Counted from the first letter of the stretch, positions 12,113 to 23,943 are shown. The stretch is 64,000 nucleotides of DNA from Isoetes taiwanensis (GCA_021234155.1 JAJEKV010000011.1:15826441-15890440), one strand, 5' to 3'. Notes: generated by a model not told the origin, from the sequence alone. Numbers and translations are program-made.

Positions 12113-12371
12113 CTAAGGATAAGCTGTAATAGCATTTCAAATGACAGCATTTGTCTAACGTATTGGTATTGTGGGTTACCTTGCTTTCTTCAATCTTATC
12201 TTGTAGACTTTGGCATGTCTGTGGTTTTTCTAGTACCATTTCATTTTTTTGTATTTGCAGATTGCCTTGACTTAATTTCAACGATTGATGCCACTTGATG
12301 TGCAATAAGGCCTCTCCAAGCATAGCATCAGTTCCCATGGGTTTGTCATCTGCTAGTGTTTTTGCGGGAAA

Positions 12372-12400
12372 GGCTTTCACGGCAATCTGCCATGAAAGCC
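12372..12400. repeat. Short stem-loop
   Basis: GGCTTTCACGGCA pairs with TGCCATGAAAGCC, with one mismatch, across a three-base loop (ATC). It stands in a GC-richer patch upstream of the permease gene. Its role is unknown. Confidence 0.5.
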
Positions 12401-12899
12401 ATGAAACCTGTTGCCCGTTGCCTGCCCGAAGGGCATTTTGGGAATTTCGGATTTGATAGGGGCAGAAGGATATCTACGGTGGAAAATCCTTCTCGTCCTT
12501 TGGCAGCCGAGATGGAGGCTTGAGATTTAACCATGGTGGTACTTATCAGAACCTCCGTGCTGTGCATGAAATGAAATGAAACTGTGTAAATAATAGCCGC
12601 ATTCACATTCAAACAGCTGGATGATTATTCTCCACACTGCTTGATATAGAGCCTGAATTTGAAACCCAGATATGCATAATTAAAATGAAAGAATATGAGC
12701 CATGCCCATGAGCCTGACGACGACTGAGGCAGACCCTTTATTAATACAGTACTCATGGGGCAGCTCGCCAGGCAACAGAGCATATCGAGGTAACAAATGC
12801 ATATCGAGGTTTTGTTGGCAACATATCTGATAAAATGTTATTCATAAATAAGATGAGAAAATACAAGAGTTTCTTCTTCCTCCTGCTGCTGGTTTGTGC

Positions 12900-13160
12900 A
12901 TCTGGGGACTCTCGAGTTAGATCACTTAAATGGCTCGTTTCCAATTGAAGAAATTTATTGCCCATTTGGGCCGTGGTAAACAGATTCAAATGTGTCCTAA
13001 TTCTCTTTTAAGTTTTGGAAGCCTGTCATTAATAGCAGAAGTCGTGTAATAAAACTGACCATGTGCAGCTTTTGACTTTGTGTGCCTTGCTGGCATTTGA
13101 ATTTGAAAGATTTTGCGACTCTCGATTTATTACTTAAATGGCTAGTTTCCGATTGAAGAA
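12900..13160 (+). repeat. Direct repeat upstream of the permease start
   Basis: ACTTAAATGGCT followed by GTTTCC and ATTGAAGAA occurs at about 12926 and 13134, with the preceding ACTCTCGA also shared. The second copy ends about 12 bp before the permease ATG, so the repeat covers the likely 5' leader and may be a duplicated promoter or leader segment. Confidence 0.6.
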
Positions 13161-13172
13161 CGAGCTACAGCT

Positions 13173-15295
13173 ATGGCGAACAGGGAATTGAGCTCCATGG
13201 CGCTAGAAATGAGGATAGATCCTGCAGAGCTTCGCCTCAACGAGTTGGGTTACAAGCAGGAGTTACGACGAGAAATTGTAGATCTCTATCTATTCAAAAT
13301 ATCTATCTATCTATCTATCTATCTCAATTTGAATAGATAGAATTTGGATTCTACAAAGAATTTTGATTGTATCTATTCAAAATTTCTTTTCTTATCTGAT
13401 AATTTTCTCTTTTGTTTGCCTTAATAGACCATGATCAAGCTTATTGGCATGGCATTTTCCACTGTGACCCTCATGGGGGGCATTACCCCAATGTATGGTA
13501 GCAGCCTATCTTACTATGGTCCTGCTGCTATGATTTGGGGTTGGTTTATTGTCATGATTCCTACATGGTTCATCGGACTCACCCTTGCCGAGATATGTTC
13601 TTCTTTTCCAGTACGTGACCATGAATCGAACTCGTGGTTGAGTTTTCTATGGTTCATTTTCCTAGTCCAACTTTGACTTATGACTTTCCTTGACTATAAA
13701 TTCAGACCACAGGATCACTTTACTTCTGGACTGCCAAATTGACTGGTCAAACTTGGGGTCCAATTGCTTGTTGGTGTTGTGCTTGGCTCGAAACCATTGG
13801 CCTCATTGCTGGCGCTGGAACACAGGTCCATTATCAAATGCAATAATGTTGCTTTTGGGACAAGAAAGTAATTAATAGACCTTACTTTTGATTACGATTT
13901 TCAGGCATATGCTGGATCACAAACTTTGCAAAACATTATCTTGCTAAAGACAGGTACCGCTAAAAATGGAGGCTATTTTGCACCTCGTGGAGTTTTCCTT
14001 GCATTTTACATTATACATATCATATCCTGGGGAGTATTGAATCAACTACCTATAAATATTATTGCAACAATAAACCTTATTTCCCTTTGGTGGCAGGTAT
14101 TTACACTCTTTTTGTATGCAAAAGCTTTTCCTAAGAACTTGTAGTAACTACACTCAAGATTCTCTAACTTGATGCATATTTATTGCAGATCATTGGTGGT
14201 TCACTTCTCATGGTATTGCTTCCACTAGTAGCTCCAACCACTCAACCACCATCTTATGTATTTACCCATCTTGAAGCATCTCCTGAGATTACAGGAATTG
14301 CTAGCAAGCCATATTGCTTTATTCTTGCCTTGTTACTTAGCCAATTTTCATTTCTTGGTTATGACACAGCTGCGCATATGACTGAAGAAACAAAAGGTGC
14401 AGAAAAGAATGGACCAATCGCAATATTATCGAGCATTGGCATGCTTTCGATATTAGGATGGGCTTACATGTTGTCTTTCACTTTCAGTATCCAGGTTGGA
14501 CTTTGCACCATTATTCTTGAAGTTGATTAGATGTTGGATCTAATTAGTTTGCTTTGGGTGTAGGACTTTAAATATTTATATGACACAAGCAATGAGACAA
14601 TGGGAAGTTTTGTACCAGCTCAAATACTATATGATGCATTCCATGGCCGATATAATAGTGCAAATGGCGCAATTATAATGTTATTTATCATATGGACTTC
14701 ATTTTACTTTGGAGGGCTTTCTGGAATCACCATGTCTTCACGTGTGGTAACACATCTTCTCCTTATGAAGTGAAGGGAATTATCTAAATTGTTTTTGTAC
14801 TAACCAACCTTACAACATCAGGTTTATGCTTTATCGCGTGATGGAGGGGTCCCATTATCAAAATTGTGGCGAAAACTAGACAATCGGCAAGTACCTAGCA
14901 ACGCATCTTGGTTCTGCTCTATTGTGGCTATTATTGCAGGTCTACCTCTTCTAAAGTTAGATGTCATTTTCACTGCAATAGTTTCAATATGCAGTATTGG
15001 GTGGATTGGGGCATATGCTATACCAATTTTTGCACATCTTGTCATGCCACGCGAAAATTTCAAGCCAGGCCCCTTCCACCTTGGTCGTGCAAGCCCTTAC
15101 ATAGCATTTGTTGCATTTGTATGGATTTGCTTCGCCATTTCGATATTCCTTCTCCCTACAAGGTATCCAATAACATGGGAAACCTTTAACTATGCACCGG
15201 TTGCCTTAGGAATCCTAACATTTCTTATAATGTCCTGGTGGTTTCTTGATGCTAGACATTGGTTTAAAGGTCCAGTTAAAAATGTAAATAACTGA
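13173..15295 (+). CDS. BAT1: Amino-acid/GABA permease, BAT1-like (APC superfamily), seven exons
   Basis: Exons are 13173-13277, 13428-13610, 13706-13825, 13905-14096, 14189-14494, 14564-14746 and 14822-15295. Every intron is GT-AG, every exon is a multiple of three, and the product is about 520 residues, close to the usual length of plant BAT1/GABA permease proteins. Family hallmarks are visible in order: RLNELGYKQELRRE near the N-terminus, LAEICSSFPTTGSLYFW at the exon 2-3 join, GYDTAAHMTEET in exon 5, YALSRDGGVPLS at the start of exon 7, and ARHWFKGP near the C-terminus. About twelve hydrophobic segments are expected and many are evident. The role, by family, is proton-coupled or bidirectional transport of amino acids or GABA across a membrane (plasma or mitochondrial). 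ATG 13173 was chosen because it opens the conserved N-terminal region. Which paralogue this is cannot be settled here. Confidence 0.9.
13302..13325 (+). repeat. (ATCT)n microsatellite in permease intron 1
   Basis: About six copies of a tetranucleotide lie inside the first intron. The flanking TCTATTCAAAAT and its inverse give the intron a small foldback. Confidence 0.9.
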
Positions 15296-15460
15296 CAAAT
15301 TGAGAAGTTAATACTACAAAATGTGAGCATTATGGCAATTCCATGACAAAACAAGTGTCAGATTGTAAAGTATAAATTATGACCAGTGGTAAGATATTAT
15401 ACCCGAGACACCTGAGGTCGGCCATATGTAATTCACCAGCACACGTGATGATGCATGATC

Positions 15461-15492
15461 AATAAAATATATCCTTCAAAAAAAAAAAAAAA
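15461..15492 (+). terminator. Candidate polyadenylation signal and A-tract
   Basis: AATAAA lies about 165 bp after the permease stop, followed by about fifteen A. The genomic A-tract directly behind the signal is unusual for an ordinary gene end and could instead be the tail of a retro-inserted sequence. Confidence 0.4.
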
Positions 15493-16100
15493 GGATCTCA
15501 GCTTTACATGTCTTGCAATAGACAATGTGTACTCTGTGGATTTGAATGATCAATCATCATTATAAATTAATTTAGTTTTACATGTCTTGCAATAGATAAT
15601 GTCTACTTTGTGGCCCCTTTGTGGATTTGAATGATCAAACATCATGAAGTATGAAGATAGAATGTACAAGCTATATATGTGAAATACCACATGCAACTAA
15701 GTGATACCACATAAGCAAATAAAATTTGCAAATTCTATGCACTTCAACTTCATCTATCTCTTCTATTGTTTAAATTTGAATTTTTTGGTTCGAAGGAAAG
15801 ACTTTTGGATTTTTCTTTAGTCACATTCACTAAGGTTTGGGGATTTTGTTGGGGATTTTAGATGCCGGGAAAAAAATTCCGATTTCCAAAAATAGGGAAT
15901 GTGTTTTCTGCTACGATTTCCGATGTTCGCCTTATCTTTCGGCGGATGCCTTATCCTTCCTGCTGCAGCTGGCGAAGCATGCATGTTAACCATATGGATT
16001 GTCATGCTTTCATGTTTTTAATTTCGCAAATGGGTAGATCAAATTACTTTTATTATGCTTCTTCTAATGGGTACATTCGAATTTGCATCGCCACGTTCTA
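15493..16100. other. Spacer between permease and its partial copy
   Basis: It contains a duplicated phrase (TTTACATGTCTTGCAATAGA at about 15503 and 15574). No gene is visible. Confidence 0.5.
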
Positions 16101-16105
16101 ACCAG

Positions 16106-16690
16106 CCTTACAAGATTAGGTTTATGCTTTAGGTTTGGCCTCAGTGGACGATTAAAAATCATTCTCATTCTCATTTATCGCGTGATGGAGGGGTCCCATT
16201 ATCAAAATTGTGGAAAAAACTCGACAATCGACAAGTACCTAGCAATGCATCTAGCTTCTGCTCTATTGTGGCTATTTTTGCAAGTCTACCTCTTCTAAAG
16301 TTGGATGTCATTTTTACTGCAATACTTTCAGTATGCAGTATTGGATGGATTGGGGCATATGCTATACCAATTTTTGCACATCTTGTCATGCCACGCGAAA
16401 ATTTCAAGCCGGGACCCTTCCACCTTGGTCGTGCAAGCCCTTACATAGCATTTGTTGCATTTGCATGGATTTGCTTTGCCATTTCGATATTCCTTCTCCC
16501 TACAAGGTACCCAATAACATGGAAAACTTTTAACAAAGCATCAGTTGCCTTAGAAATCCTAATATTTCTTATAATGTCCTGGTGGTTTCTAGATGCTAGA
16601 CATTGGTTTAAAGGTCCAATTAAAAATGTAAATAACCGACAAATTGAGAAGTTAATAATACAAAATTTATGCATTATGACAATTGCATGA
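16106..16690 (+). pseudogene. Duplicated last exon of the BAT1-like permease
   Basis: The sequence matches permease exon 7 and its acceptor region closely at DNA level. The first codons (VYAL) are followed by a 46-bp insertion at about 16132-16177 before the SRDGG region resumes. The original TGA stop has become CGA, so the frame runs on for about 17 codons to 16690. From GGVPLS onwards the frame is open and substitutions are mostly conservative. No upstream exons accompany it. It could act as an alternative terminal exon, but the insertion and the lost stop argue for a decaying partial duplicate. Confidence 0.85.
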
Positions 16691-16748
16691 CCGCAAGTGT
16701 CATATAAATCTTTTTTATTAAAAAGAGATGGTGTTGGTATTTGTGCCA

Positions 16749-16782
16749 GGAACGCCGCATGTGCAGATGCATGCGGCGTTCC
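16749..16782. repeat. Perfect 13-bp stem-loop
   Basis: GGAACGCCGCATG (16749-16761) and CATGCGGCGTTCC (16770-16782) are exact inverses around an 8-base loop, in otherwise AT-rich DNA. It could be a small RNA hairpin, a transposon remnant or chance. Confidence 0.6.
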
Positions 16783-18290
16783 CTCTTCCCCCGCAGGACT
16801 ATTTTGAATGCATGCGTCGATATCTGTGTTTGGAGGTTAGACGACTTTTGATATTTTTTCCGCTGTCGCTGGCTTATCTTTCCTTCTGTTGCTTCGATCT
16901 AAATGGTTCTAGCTTGCAGAAGGGCCAAGTTTTAAAGCAAATAAACTACCTATTTCTTCTAGCAAGGCATCTCTTAATCTATTTTCCAGATGTGTTGCAT
17001 CATTGCACGGTAAAAATTTATTCTTCAGTGAAAAAATATTATTTTGCAACCATTTGTTTACCCATCACGCATTTGCAGCTAGATCTTGTGTAATCAAAGT
17101 CTTGATTTTTGGATGGCAAACTGGGTCGTGATCCTTTCTAGAATTTAGTATGGTCTTGGATTTCGGACAATAGTAGATTGGAGGAAAAAAATTCCATGTC
17201 TGTATTGCTTTATTATCGCTTAGATTATACTGCAGGTAAGCATTTTTATTTTCTGTTTAGAACTCGATTTTGTAGGAGGGAGGTTGTCTTGATCTCTTAT
17301 GTTTCTTCTCAAGCGCCAAAATAGCATGGCTATGGGAAATGGAGGTCGTCTATTGGAGGTAGTTCTCTCAGTAAGTCTTACATTCTCAGAATTTGCTTCT
17401 CATGTCTGGTAGTCAGAAAGGTGAATTGCATTTCTTTGTTGATGATTTTTTTACGAGTATGATCTTGCATCTTGATTTTTTTGGCAGGTCTAAGAAAAAG
17501 CAAGCTAAATAAAGTGGAGGAAGCCATTCGAATCAATATTCAAGGCTTTGACATTTGTAACTTGCGTTGTTTTCAATCCGTTTCTTGGCAATTCCATCAG
17601 ATGCCGTTTTGCTACCCACAAGCTTTCTAGAAGCTTCTGATTCATTGCCGGGTTCATTGTCTTTGCAATTCTTATTTGCTTGCTCATCTACAACTTCTTT
17701 CTACAGCTCTATTTGCATCAAATATGCATATAAGTATTTTAGATTTGCATGCATAAACCAATTGCAAACTGTTTGTCTTAGTTTTGATAATGGATTTTTA
17801 CTTTGTCACCTTGATTTTGGACTTCAAATATATTGAAAGCCATGAGATAAATGCTATCTGTGTAGAGATTAGCTTGATGAGAGAAAGATTAACTCGCTGG
17901 CAAGTGGAATTTTAACATTTAAAACCTGTTTTATTTGTCTTAGATTTTACAGAAGTTGCCAGTTATTTTCCTGGAGCAGCTCCATCAATCAGATCATTGT
18001 GGATCTTGGAATAACTAAGGTCACTGTGGCACTTGGAATAACTAATGTGGCCTGAACTGTGTTAGCTAAACTAACCCAGGGTTCGTTTTTGTGTGGAGGT
18101 TCTCATAGGTTAGGTGATTTTCTTCTCTGTAGAATTATGATAGAACCTCAAGACTTCATTGTTCCTTATTAGACTTTTCCGTTGCAGACCACCACTATTT
18201 CTATCATCTTCATTCAAAGCATTTTTTTCTTCGAAGCCAAGGGCTTACATTATTCACAATGTGCCAAGTAGGTTTCCATACATTATTCAC
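16783..18290. other. No recognised gene
   Basis: T-rich, intron-like sequence with several short frames but no motif or consistent exon chain. Confidence 0.45.
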
Positions 18291-18299
18291 ACAGGACCC

Positions 18300-18960
18300 A
18301 AGACAATCTGGCTCATGACAGTTTTTAACCCAGATCAACACGTAGGACATCAGATGTATCGGGAAAACATACTGGGCAAAGCCAGAAGAGATATCTTGGC
18401 TAGATTCAGGATGGGGAGTCACGATCTGAGAATCGAAAAGGACAGGTGGAGGGGAATAGACAAGGAGGACCGGATATGCAAAATCTGCGACAATGGGAGA
18501 GTAGAGGATGAGAACCACATGATTAACGATTGCCCGATATACGGAGACATCAGACAGGCACAGAACTATAAGATGGGGGCAACCAGTACATATTTTGATG
18601 ACAATAACAGAATCACTGCTGCGAGATCTGGCAGACGCGATCCAGGGAATGATGATCAGACACAGAGAAGTTCACAGGGAAAGAGGGTTTGTAATATGAA
18701 CCGCACAAAGCGGCTCAAAAACCCCACACAAATTGTTCAGTTAAAAGCTGATTGATAACGACGCATCACTGCACGGCCATGAAGCCGAAGTAAAGCGGGA
18801 TGCTGGTAATAATAGAAAAAAGTCAGCCTTCAGAAAAGGCTACATCATAACAGCGTGATGTGCTAGTAGCGCCCTTTTAGGGAGCTCGCCCATGCTACAC
18901 AAGTCCAGGGGCCTGAGGGCACAAGGGACGTTAATGTCTATTCTATTCTATTCTATTCTA
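18300..18960 (+). mobile_element. LINE 3' end with TTCTA-repeat tail
   Basis: The open frame around 18300-18560 encodes the C-terminal part of a non-LTR retrotransposon reverse transcriptase protein. LARFRMGSHDLRIEKDRWRG is followed by a CCHC-type knuckle (CKIC, then about thirteen residues to H, then DCPIY). A frame change near 18590 separates this from a plausible end, REVHRERGFVI and stop, near 18700. A conserved-looking 3' UTR (GCGCCCTTTTAGGGAGCTCG) ends in a (TTCTA)n tail at about 18939-18960. The 5' part, including the polymerase, is missing, as in 5'-truncated insertions. Confidence 0.8.
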
Positions 18961-19610
18961 TATTTATGTATTCTTAAACGGGTAATTTATCTAGTTGAGA
19001 AGTTTGTTATGTTGTTTTGCATTTTTTTTGTTTTTAAATTCTTTTCAGCTCTGAATGCCAACATTGTTGAATCTGCAGTTTGGATTGGCTTGGTAATATA
19101 GACACCTGCTAGAAATAGACACTCGTGCAAAAACTTATCTTTTTTTCCTTGAGGTGATGCATTGTACTTCCATGCCCTTTCTGATTTGTAGGTACTTGTG
19201 TTGTGCAGGGTATATGTGGTTGCAGTGGTTCAGGAGGAGAAAAGCAATGTCCGAAATATTGACTTTGTACTGAAGTAGGCGTTCTCGCATTTCCATTCTC
19301 CGGATCTGATACTCTAGACTACTTTCTAATAATAGTTTTTTTTATTAATAGGTCCGATGTCGCTTTGCCAATTCTGTGCAATCAGCAGGTTTTCTATGAA
19401 AAGATGAGATTAATATCCAAAATAGAAAGTGCGAGGCCACATGCCCAAAAACTATTATGTCTAAGTGGTATGAGTCTTTGATGAATCTGAAACAAGGAAA
19501 CAAGTGTTAAATTAAAATTTGTTGCTGCAAAAGGTAATATCTCCTCTGATGGTGCTATGACAATATTATTTCTATCTTCAAAAGTGACAAACGCTGAACA
19601 AAGCAGTTTC
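18961..19610. other. No recognised gene
   Basis: AT-rich sequence between the LINE tail and the hAT element, with no supported coding. Confidence 0.5.
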
Positions 19611-20286
19611 CTATTGCACAGGGATAGGTTCTATACGTACAAAATTAAAATTTCTGACGTATAAAGTTAAAAAATACGTATTTTTTAATAAAATACGTAT
19701 TTAACGTATAAATACCTCGCCGGCCGGAAAAAAAATTTTCGGCGTCGCCAAACCTTCGCGGAAAGCGTCTGACGCTGAAAATTTTTTAAAACGCTGAAAT
19801 AGAAAGAATCGCGCGAAAGGACCGTTCGACATTCGCGACGCCGAAAGCCGCGATAGCCGCGTCTGCGAAAATTTTTTCGCAGACGCTATCCATTCATTTC
19901 ACAGCGTCTGCAAAGCGTGATGTTCGAAAAAATCACGAAAAAAATAACGGCAAAAACAATTCCGGCTGAAGATTTTCGGCGTCTGGCGAAAAAAATTAAA
20001 TCAGCGTCTGTGAAAAAGTCCGCGTCTGTTGTGGCGTTGTTTTCGCCAGACGTCTGTGGTAATTTTGGTTTCGCTGTCACGCTGTGATTCAAAAAGGTTT
20101 CGCAGACGCTGAAAATTTTTCACAGTCGCGATATAGTTGTTTTCATCAGACGTTAAATCTTCCGACGCCGGAATTGTTTTTTGCCGTATTTTTTGCGTTT
20201 TATACGGCAAATTTGTGCCGTATCATACAATTCATACGTATTCCGTATAAAACGTACAGCGTATTGAACCTATCCCTGCTATTGCA
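19611..20286. mobile_element. hAT-type non-autonomous element (MITE) with 8-bp target duplication
   Basis: The element spans 19619-20278 (660 bp). Its ends are inverted repeats, CAGGGATAGGTTC(T/A)ATACG, and it is flanked by identical CTATTGCA at 19611-19618 and 20279-20286. An 8-bp target duplication with a CAGGG terminus is diagnostic of hAT transposons. There is no transposase. The interior is strikingly rich in CpG and in GCGTCTG/CAGACGC motifs (around ten copies in both orientations). These may be subterminal transposase-binding sites. Other foldbacks (AAATACGTATTT) lie near the ends. Confidence 0.9.
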
Positions 20287-20797
20287 AGTACAAAAGTATT
20301 TGGATTTGCTGGATTAAAGGCAAACTTGGCTATTGTACGGCATGTTTTCTTTTATACATGAATATTTGTATTAAAGGCAGTAATGCTGATACTATAGAAC
20401 TCAGGAGTTAGTATTGCTCCATTGGGTTGTTGCCAAATGGAAATTGAAGTGAAGACACCATCTAGAGTGATCCCATTTTTTACTGAATCACACATGGTTT
20501 GCAGCTTCGACAATATTCAGAAGCCATTTCAGAGGATCATAATAAGTGGGTTGGATGTTTTATAACTAATCTAGAATGATAGCATCAGCCATGAATTTTC
20601 ATTGCCGTTGGAACTTGGTAATATTCCTAAGCATATAAGGCCTTCACCGTCTTAAACATGATTTTTGAACCGCAACTGGCCTTAACATGAATTTTGAATG
20701 ATTCTAAGAAACCTGTCTATAGTACACCCACAACTGACTTTATTTAGTATCATTATCCTTTTTTGAGATGATTGGTACACTTATCATTCTCATGTGT

Positions 20798-20946
20798 GTA
20801 TGCTGGTTGTTGCAGTGAATAAAATAAAATGTACTGAAACTCAAATTCTAGAAGTTGAGGATTTGCTTTCAAAGAAGTATGCTGGTTGTTGCAGTGAATA
20901 AAATAAAATGTACTGAAACTCAAATTCTAGAATTTGAGGATTTGAA
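20798..20946 (+). repeat. 79-bp tandem duplication
   Basis: GTATGCTGGTTGTTGCAGTG and the following approximately 50 bp occur at 20798 and 20877 with one substitution. Confidence 0.88.
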
Positions 20947-21102
20947 TGCCACAATAACATGCAACAACAATATGCATGCAGCATTTGCCTTATAGGTATG
21001 AAATGCAATGATCTGAGGTGTTTCATCCTTAAGAATTATAGTGAAAATGAGGGCATAAGTGATTAGTAGAATTAAAATATTTTATCATAAAACTATTTCT
21101 AG

Positions 21103-21185
21103 AGAATAGAAGAGAATAGAATAGAATAGAATAGAATAGAATAGAATAGAATAGAATAGAATAGAATAGAATAGAATAGAAGAAT
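21103..21185 (-). repeat. (AGAAT)n pentanucleotide array
   Basis: About fourteen copies. Read on the minus strand this is (TTCTA)n, the same unit as the LINE tail at 18939-18960. It may be the expanded tail of a minus-strand LINE insertion whose body has been lost. Confidence 0.9.
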
Positions 21186-22430
21186 AACCATATATGCATA
21201 TGTATAGAAATTAATGGACCATGTTTTGGCAGCATGACATAGATTTGACCACAAAAAACATTAATGAACATAAGCTCTCATAGACATCAACATTTGTCAC
21301 CTGTTATATAAGATTTTTGAGGCCCATCCACATCTGCTACAGATAGTCGAATCTACAAATCCGGATAAACCCACAACGAGAGCCAGTTAATCCAGTGAAT
21401 TGGACAGATTCTAATAACATGAGACTTGCCTGGAAAACAAAAAAAGGCCCAAAAAAGGAACTCCGGCGTAAAAAGAATATTCCTTCTGTTGTTATATATG
21501 CACTTTACTAGGATTGCATTCTCAACTAAGTTTAAGCAATTTAAAGCAATTTGAATAGAATCCAATTGAAAAGATTTTTTGTGTGATCCTAGATCATGCA
21601 AAGAAAAGTATTAATTTTAGATTATGCAAAGAAAATAATTACTGTTTTTAAACTATATCAAACATAGTTTTTGTGCCTGGGAGCTGGGGAATCCAAATAC
21701 CTATACGCTTAAAAGTGTTGGGTGGAGAGGGTTTTTGGCTAAAAACATGGATGGGCAGTATTACATGTTTCCAACCTTCAGATGTTTCGAGTTAACACAA
21801 TATCCCTCGACAGTAAGATATAGAACCAACATAATGTATTTAAGCTCTTATTAACATTTTGTCTATTTTGCACCATATAATCAAATATAATTTTGGTTTA
21901 AAATATAGTAAGCATGCCCTTAAAACAGGCCTGACATTTATTGTATTGAAATAGATAGTTGAGATTCTTGCAAGGCACATACTAACATAGCCCTTGAAAT
22001 TTCACCTAGCTATGCAAGTTTTGCTCCTATTCCAATAACAATTTCCGTCATAGACATATAATATATACTTCCACAAAACATTATTGTGTAGTTTAAACAT
22101 TAGAAATAGCTTGAACAATCAGGCACATCTCAATTCTAAGCTTACTATGCTATTGAAAATTGATAAAAAAACATGATACTATAGTCATGTGTAATCGACG
22201 AATTCATCTAGAAGAAATAAATAGACAACAATAAAATTCAATTCTAACATCTCCACTCTTTCATGTCAATCTCCTTTCAAATTTTGCAAATGGGGCACAA
22301 TGGTAAAATGATGTCTGCATTTGCAATACTCAATTTGTTCACAGCCATTAGGTACATAATAATCAAAATAAAATCATGAGTAATCCTAGATGCACCTTCC
22401 TCCAAAGTAAAGAGGGGCACACAACTTCAA
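21186..22430. other. No recognised gene
   Basis: AT-rich sequence. I find no conserved motif, repeat or exon-like segment I can support. Confidence 0.5.
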
Positions 22431-22433
22431 CTA

Positions 22434-22604
22434 TGCCATCGATCCGAGCCCTCGGATCAGTATTCTCGAAGAGGCGAGCATGCATTCTCCCATGCATGCA
22501 TGCATTGCATGCATTTTCTGGGGCTCTAGTTCGTTTGGGGATCGCTATTTCTTGCAGGTTCTTCATCGACTTCTCATCGCCATTTTCTCCTCTCTCAGCA
22601 GTTC
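22434..22604 (+). repeat. Hairpin head of modular retroelement, copy 1
   Basis: It begins CATC and then the stem GATCCGA-GCCC-TCGGATC. Next come repeated ATGC palindromes (CATGCATGCATGCATTGCAT), ATCGCTATTTCTTGCAGG, TTCATCGACTTCTCATCG and finally CTCTCAGCAGT. The same order recurs at 27635, 40014, 52740, 53097 and, diverged, 55681. Here it abuts the antisense gypsy fragment. Confidence 0.75.
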
Positions 22605-22605
22605 C

Positions 22606-23171
22606 CTGATCGAAGTCGATGTTGGTGTAGAGACCTGATCTGCAGATGAACTAGAACTAGAGCTAGAACCAGCAAATCGAAATGATCTAGTACGCCAATC
22701 AATCTGCGGGTTATGTAGCTCGAGCCAGGGCAGACCCAAGACTATTAGCGCATGAGGGCTAGCAATGAGATTGAAGGAAATACTACAAGAAACTCCCTCG
22801 AACAAAACCTGAAGAGGCGCAGTACATTCTGTGACTGCATCCGAGGAGATCTCTCGTCCATCAATCACTTCGACAGAACCAGGATGCTCAACCTTGCTCC
22901 TAGGGATGGCGTGCTTACTGGCGAATGCACTATCCATAAAGCAAGCATTTGCACCACAATCAAGTTGCGCCAACACTTGCAATCCTCCAACTTCTGATTT
23001 CAATGATATAGGGATGAAGAATGTCTTGCTGACCTTATCTGATGGAATAAACATGTCAAAAAATGTGGAAGGAGTCTGAGAAAAGGCAGCCAGCCGACGA
23101 GAGACTCCTACGACTCGGACCGGCCCCTGAAGTTTTCCGACTGATTTGGGCACTTCAATGGGCATCCACAA
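22606..23171 (-). pseudogene. Ty3/gypsy protease region (partial)
   Basis: The minus-strand frame covers a retropepsin-like domain: hydrophobic strand, then LDCGANACFMD, where D-C-G-A stands in for the usual D-S/T-G-A active site, and later ALIVLGLPWLELHNPQIDW, the ILG-type motif that follows in gypsy proteases. It would cut the Gag-Pol polyprotein. It overlaps the end of gag in another frame. No reverse transcriptase follows; the frame runs into the hairpin-head repeat and stops, so the element is 3'-truncated. Confidence 0.8.
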
Positions 23172-23943
23172 GCAATATGGCCAGCTCCTCCACAGTAGAG
23201 GCAGAGATTAGCCTCTCTCCGACGCTGCTTCTCGGCGGCAGATAAAGGTCCTCGAACTGCCCGATCAATCTGCATAGGCTCAGGTCTGGACCTGCTAAAT
23301 TCTAGAGATGAGACCGGGGAAGTCGTAGCTACAGGCACTTGCGTGGTTGGGAAGACCTGACTACGCCTCTCTTGCCTATGTTCGAAGAGCCGATTATCAC
23401 ATCGAACTGCAAATCTGATGGCTTCTTCTAAAGTTTTAGGGTCCTCCATAGATAACATATCTTTCACATCCTCTTGTAACCCCCTTCGGAAACAATCTCG
23501 AAGTGCAACATCATCCCAGGCAGTATCTACTGCAATTTGACGAAATTCTGATGCATATATTGAAGCTGGATAAGAGCCTTGCCTTAGATTGCAGAGTTTT
23601 GTGACTGTTGTGTGCTGACGATCGGTGTCTCCAACCTCGAGCTCTGCAGTGAAAGTAGCAAAATCTTGCAACTCTGGGGCTCCTTTCTCCAATAAAGGAG
23701 AAAACCAACTTAGACCTGGCCCTGTGAGAAGAGAACCAATCAGCCCCACTTGTTCTTGGGCCGTGGGATATCTATGAGGATGAGCTGAATCAGAAGCCTG
23801 ATCTGATTCAAAAAACCGCGGAGCTTGGACCGGGTGCCGTCAAACTTCTCTGACAGGCTGATCTTAGGCTCTGATAGCCTCAATCCCGAGCTAGAAACAG
23901 ATTCATGTGAAGCAATACATTCCTTAAGCTCTTTATTGTCCAA
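23108..23943 (-). pseudogene. Ty3/gypsy Gag (capsid and zinc knuckle), frameshifted
   Basis: Two minus-strand frames (23943 to 23740 and 23749 to 23108) together resemble a plant gypsy Gag. The N-terminal part has SLSEKFDGTRSKLRGFLNQI. The central part has a Gag (retrotransposon gag) domain with GLIGSLLTGPGLSWFSPLLE. The C-terminal part has a CCHC zinc knuckle (CLYCGGAGHIACGCP). A frameshift lies at about 23750-23800. Gag would package the RNA genome in virus-like particles; this copy is broken and lacks LTRs. The tandem segment begins inside its N-terminal region. Confidence 0.82.

Noticed and set aside
22376-23245. Plus-strand frames across the gypsy gag-protease region
   Set aside because: They are the antisense shadow of the minus-strand Gag and protease, which carry the recognisable motifs.
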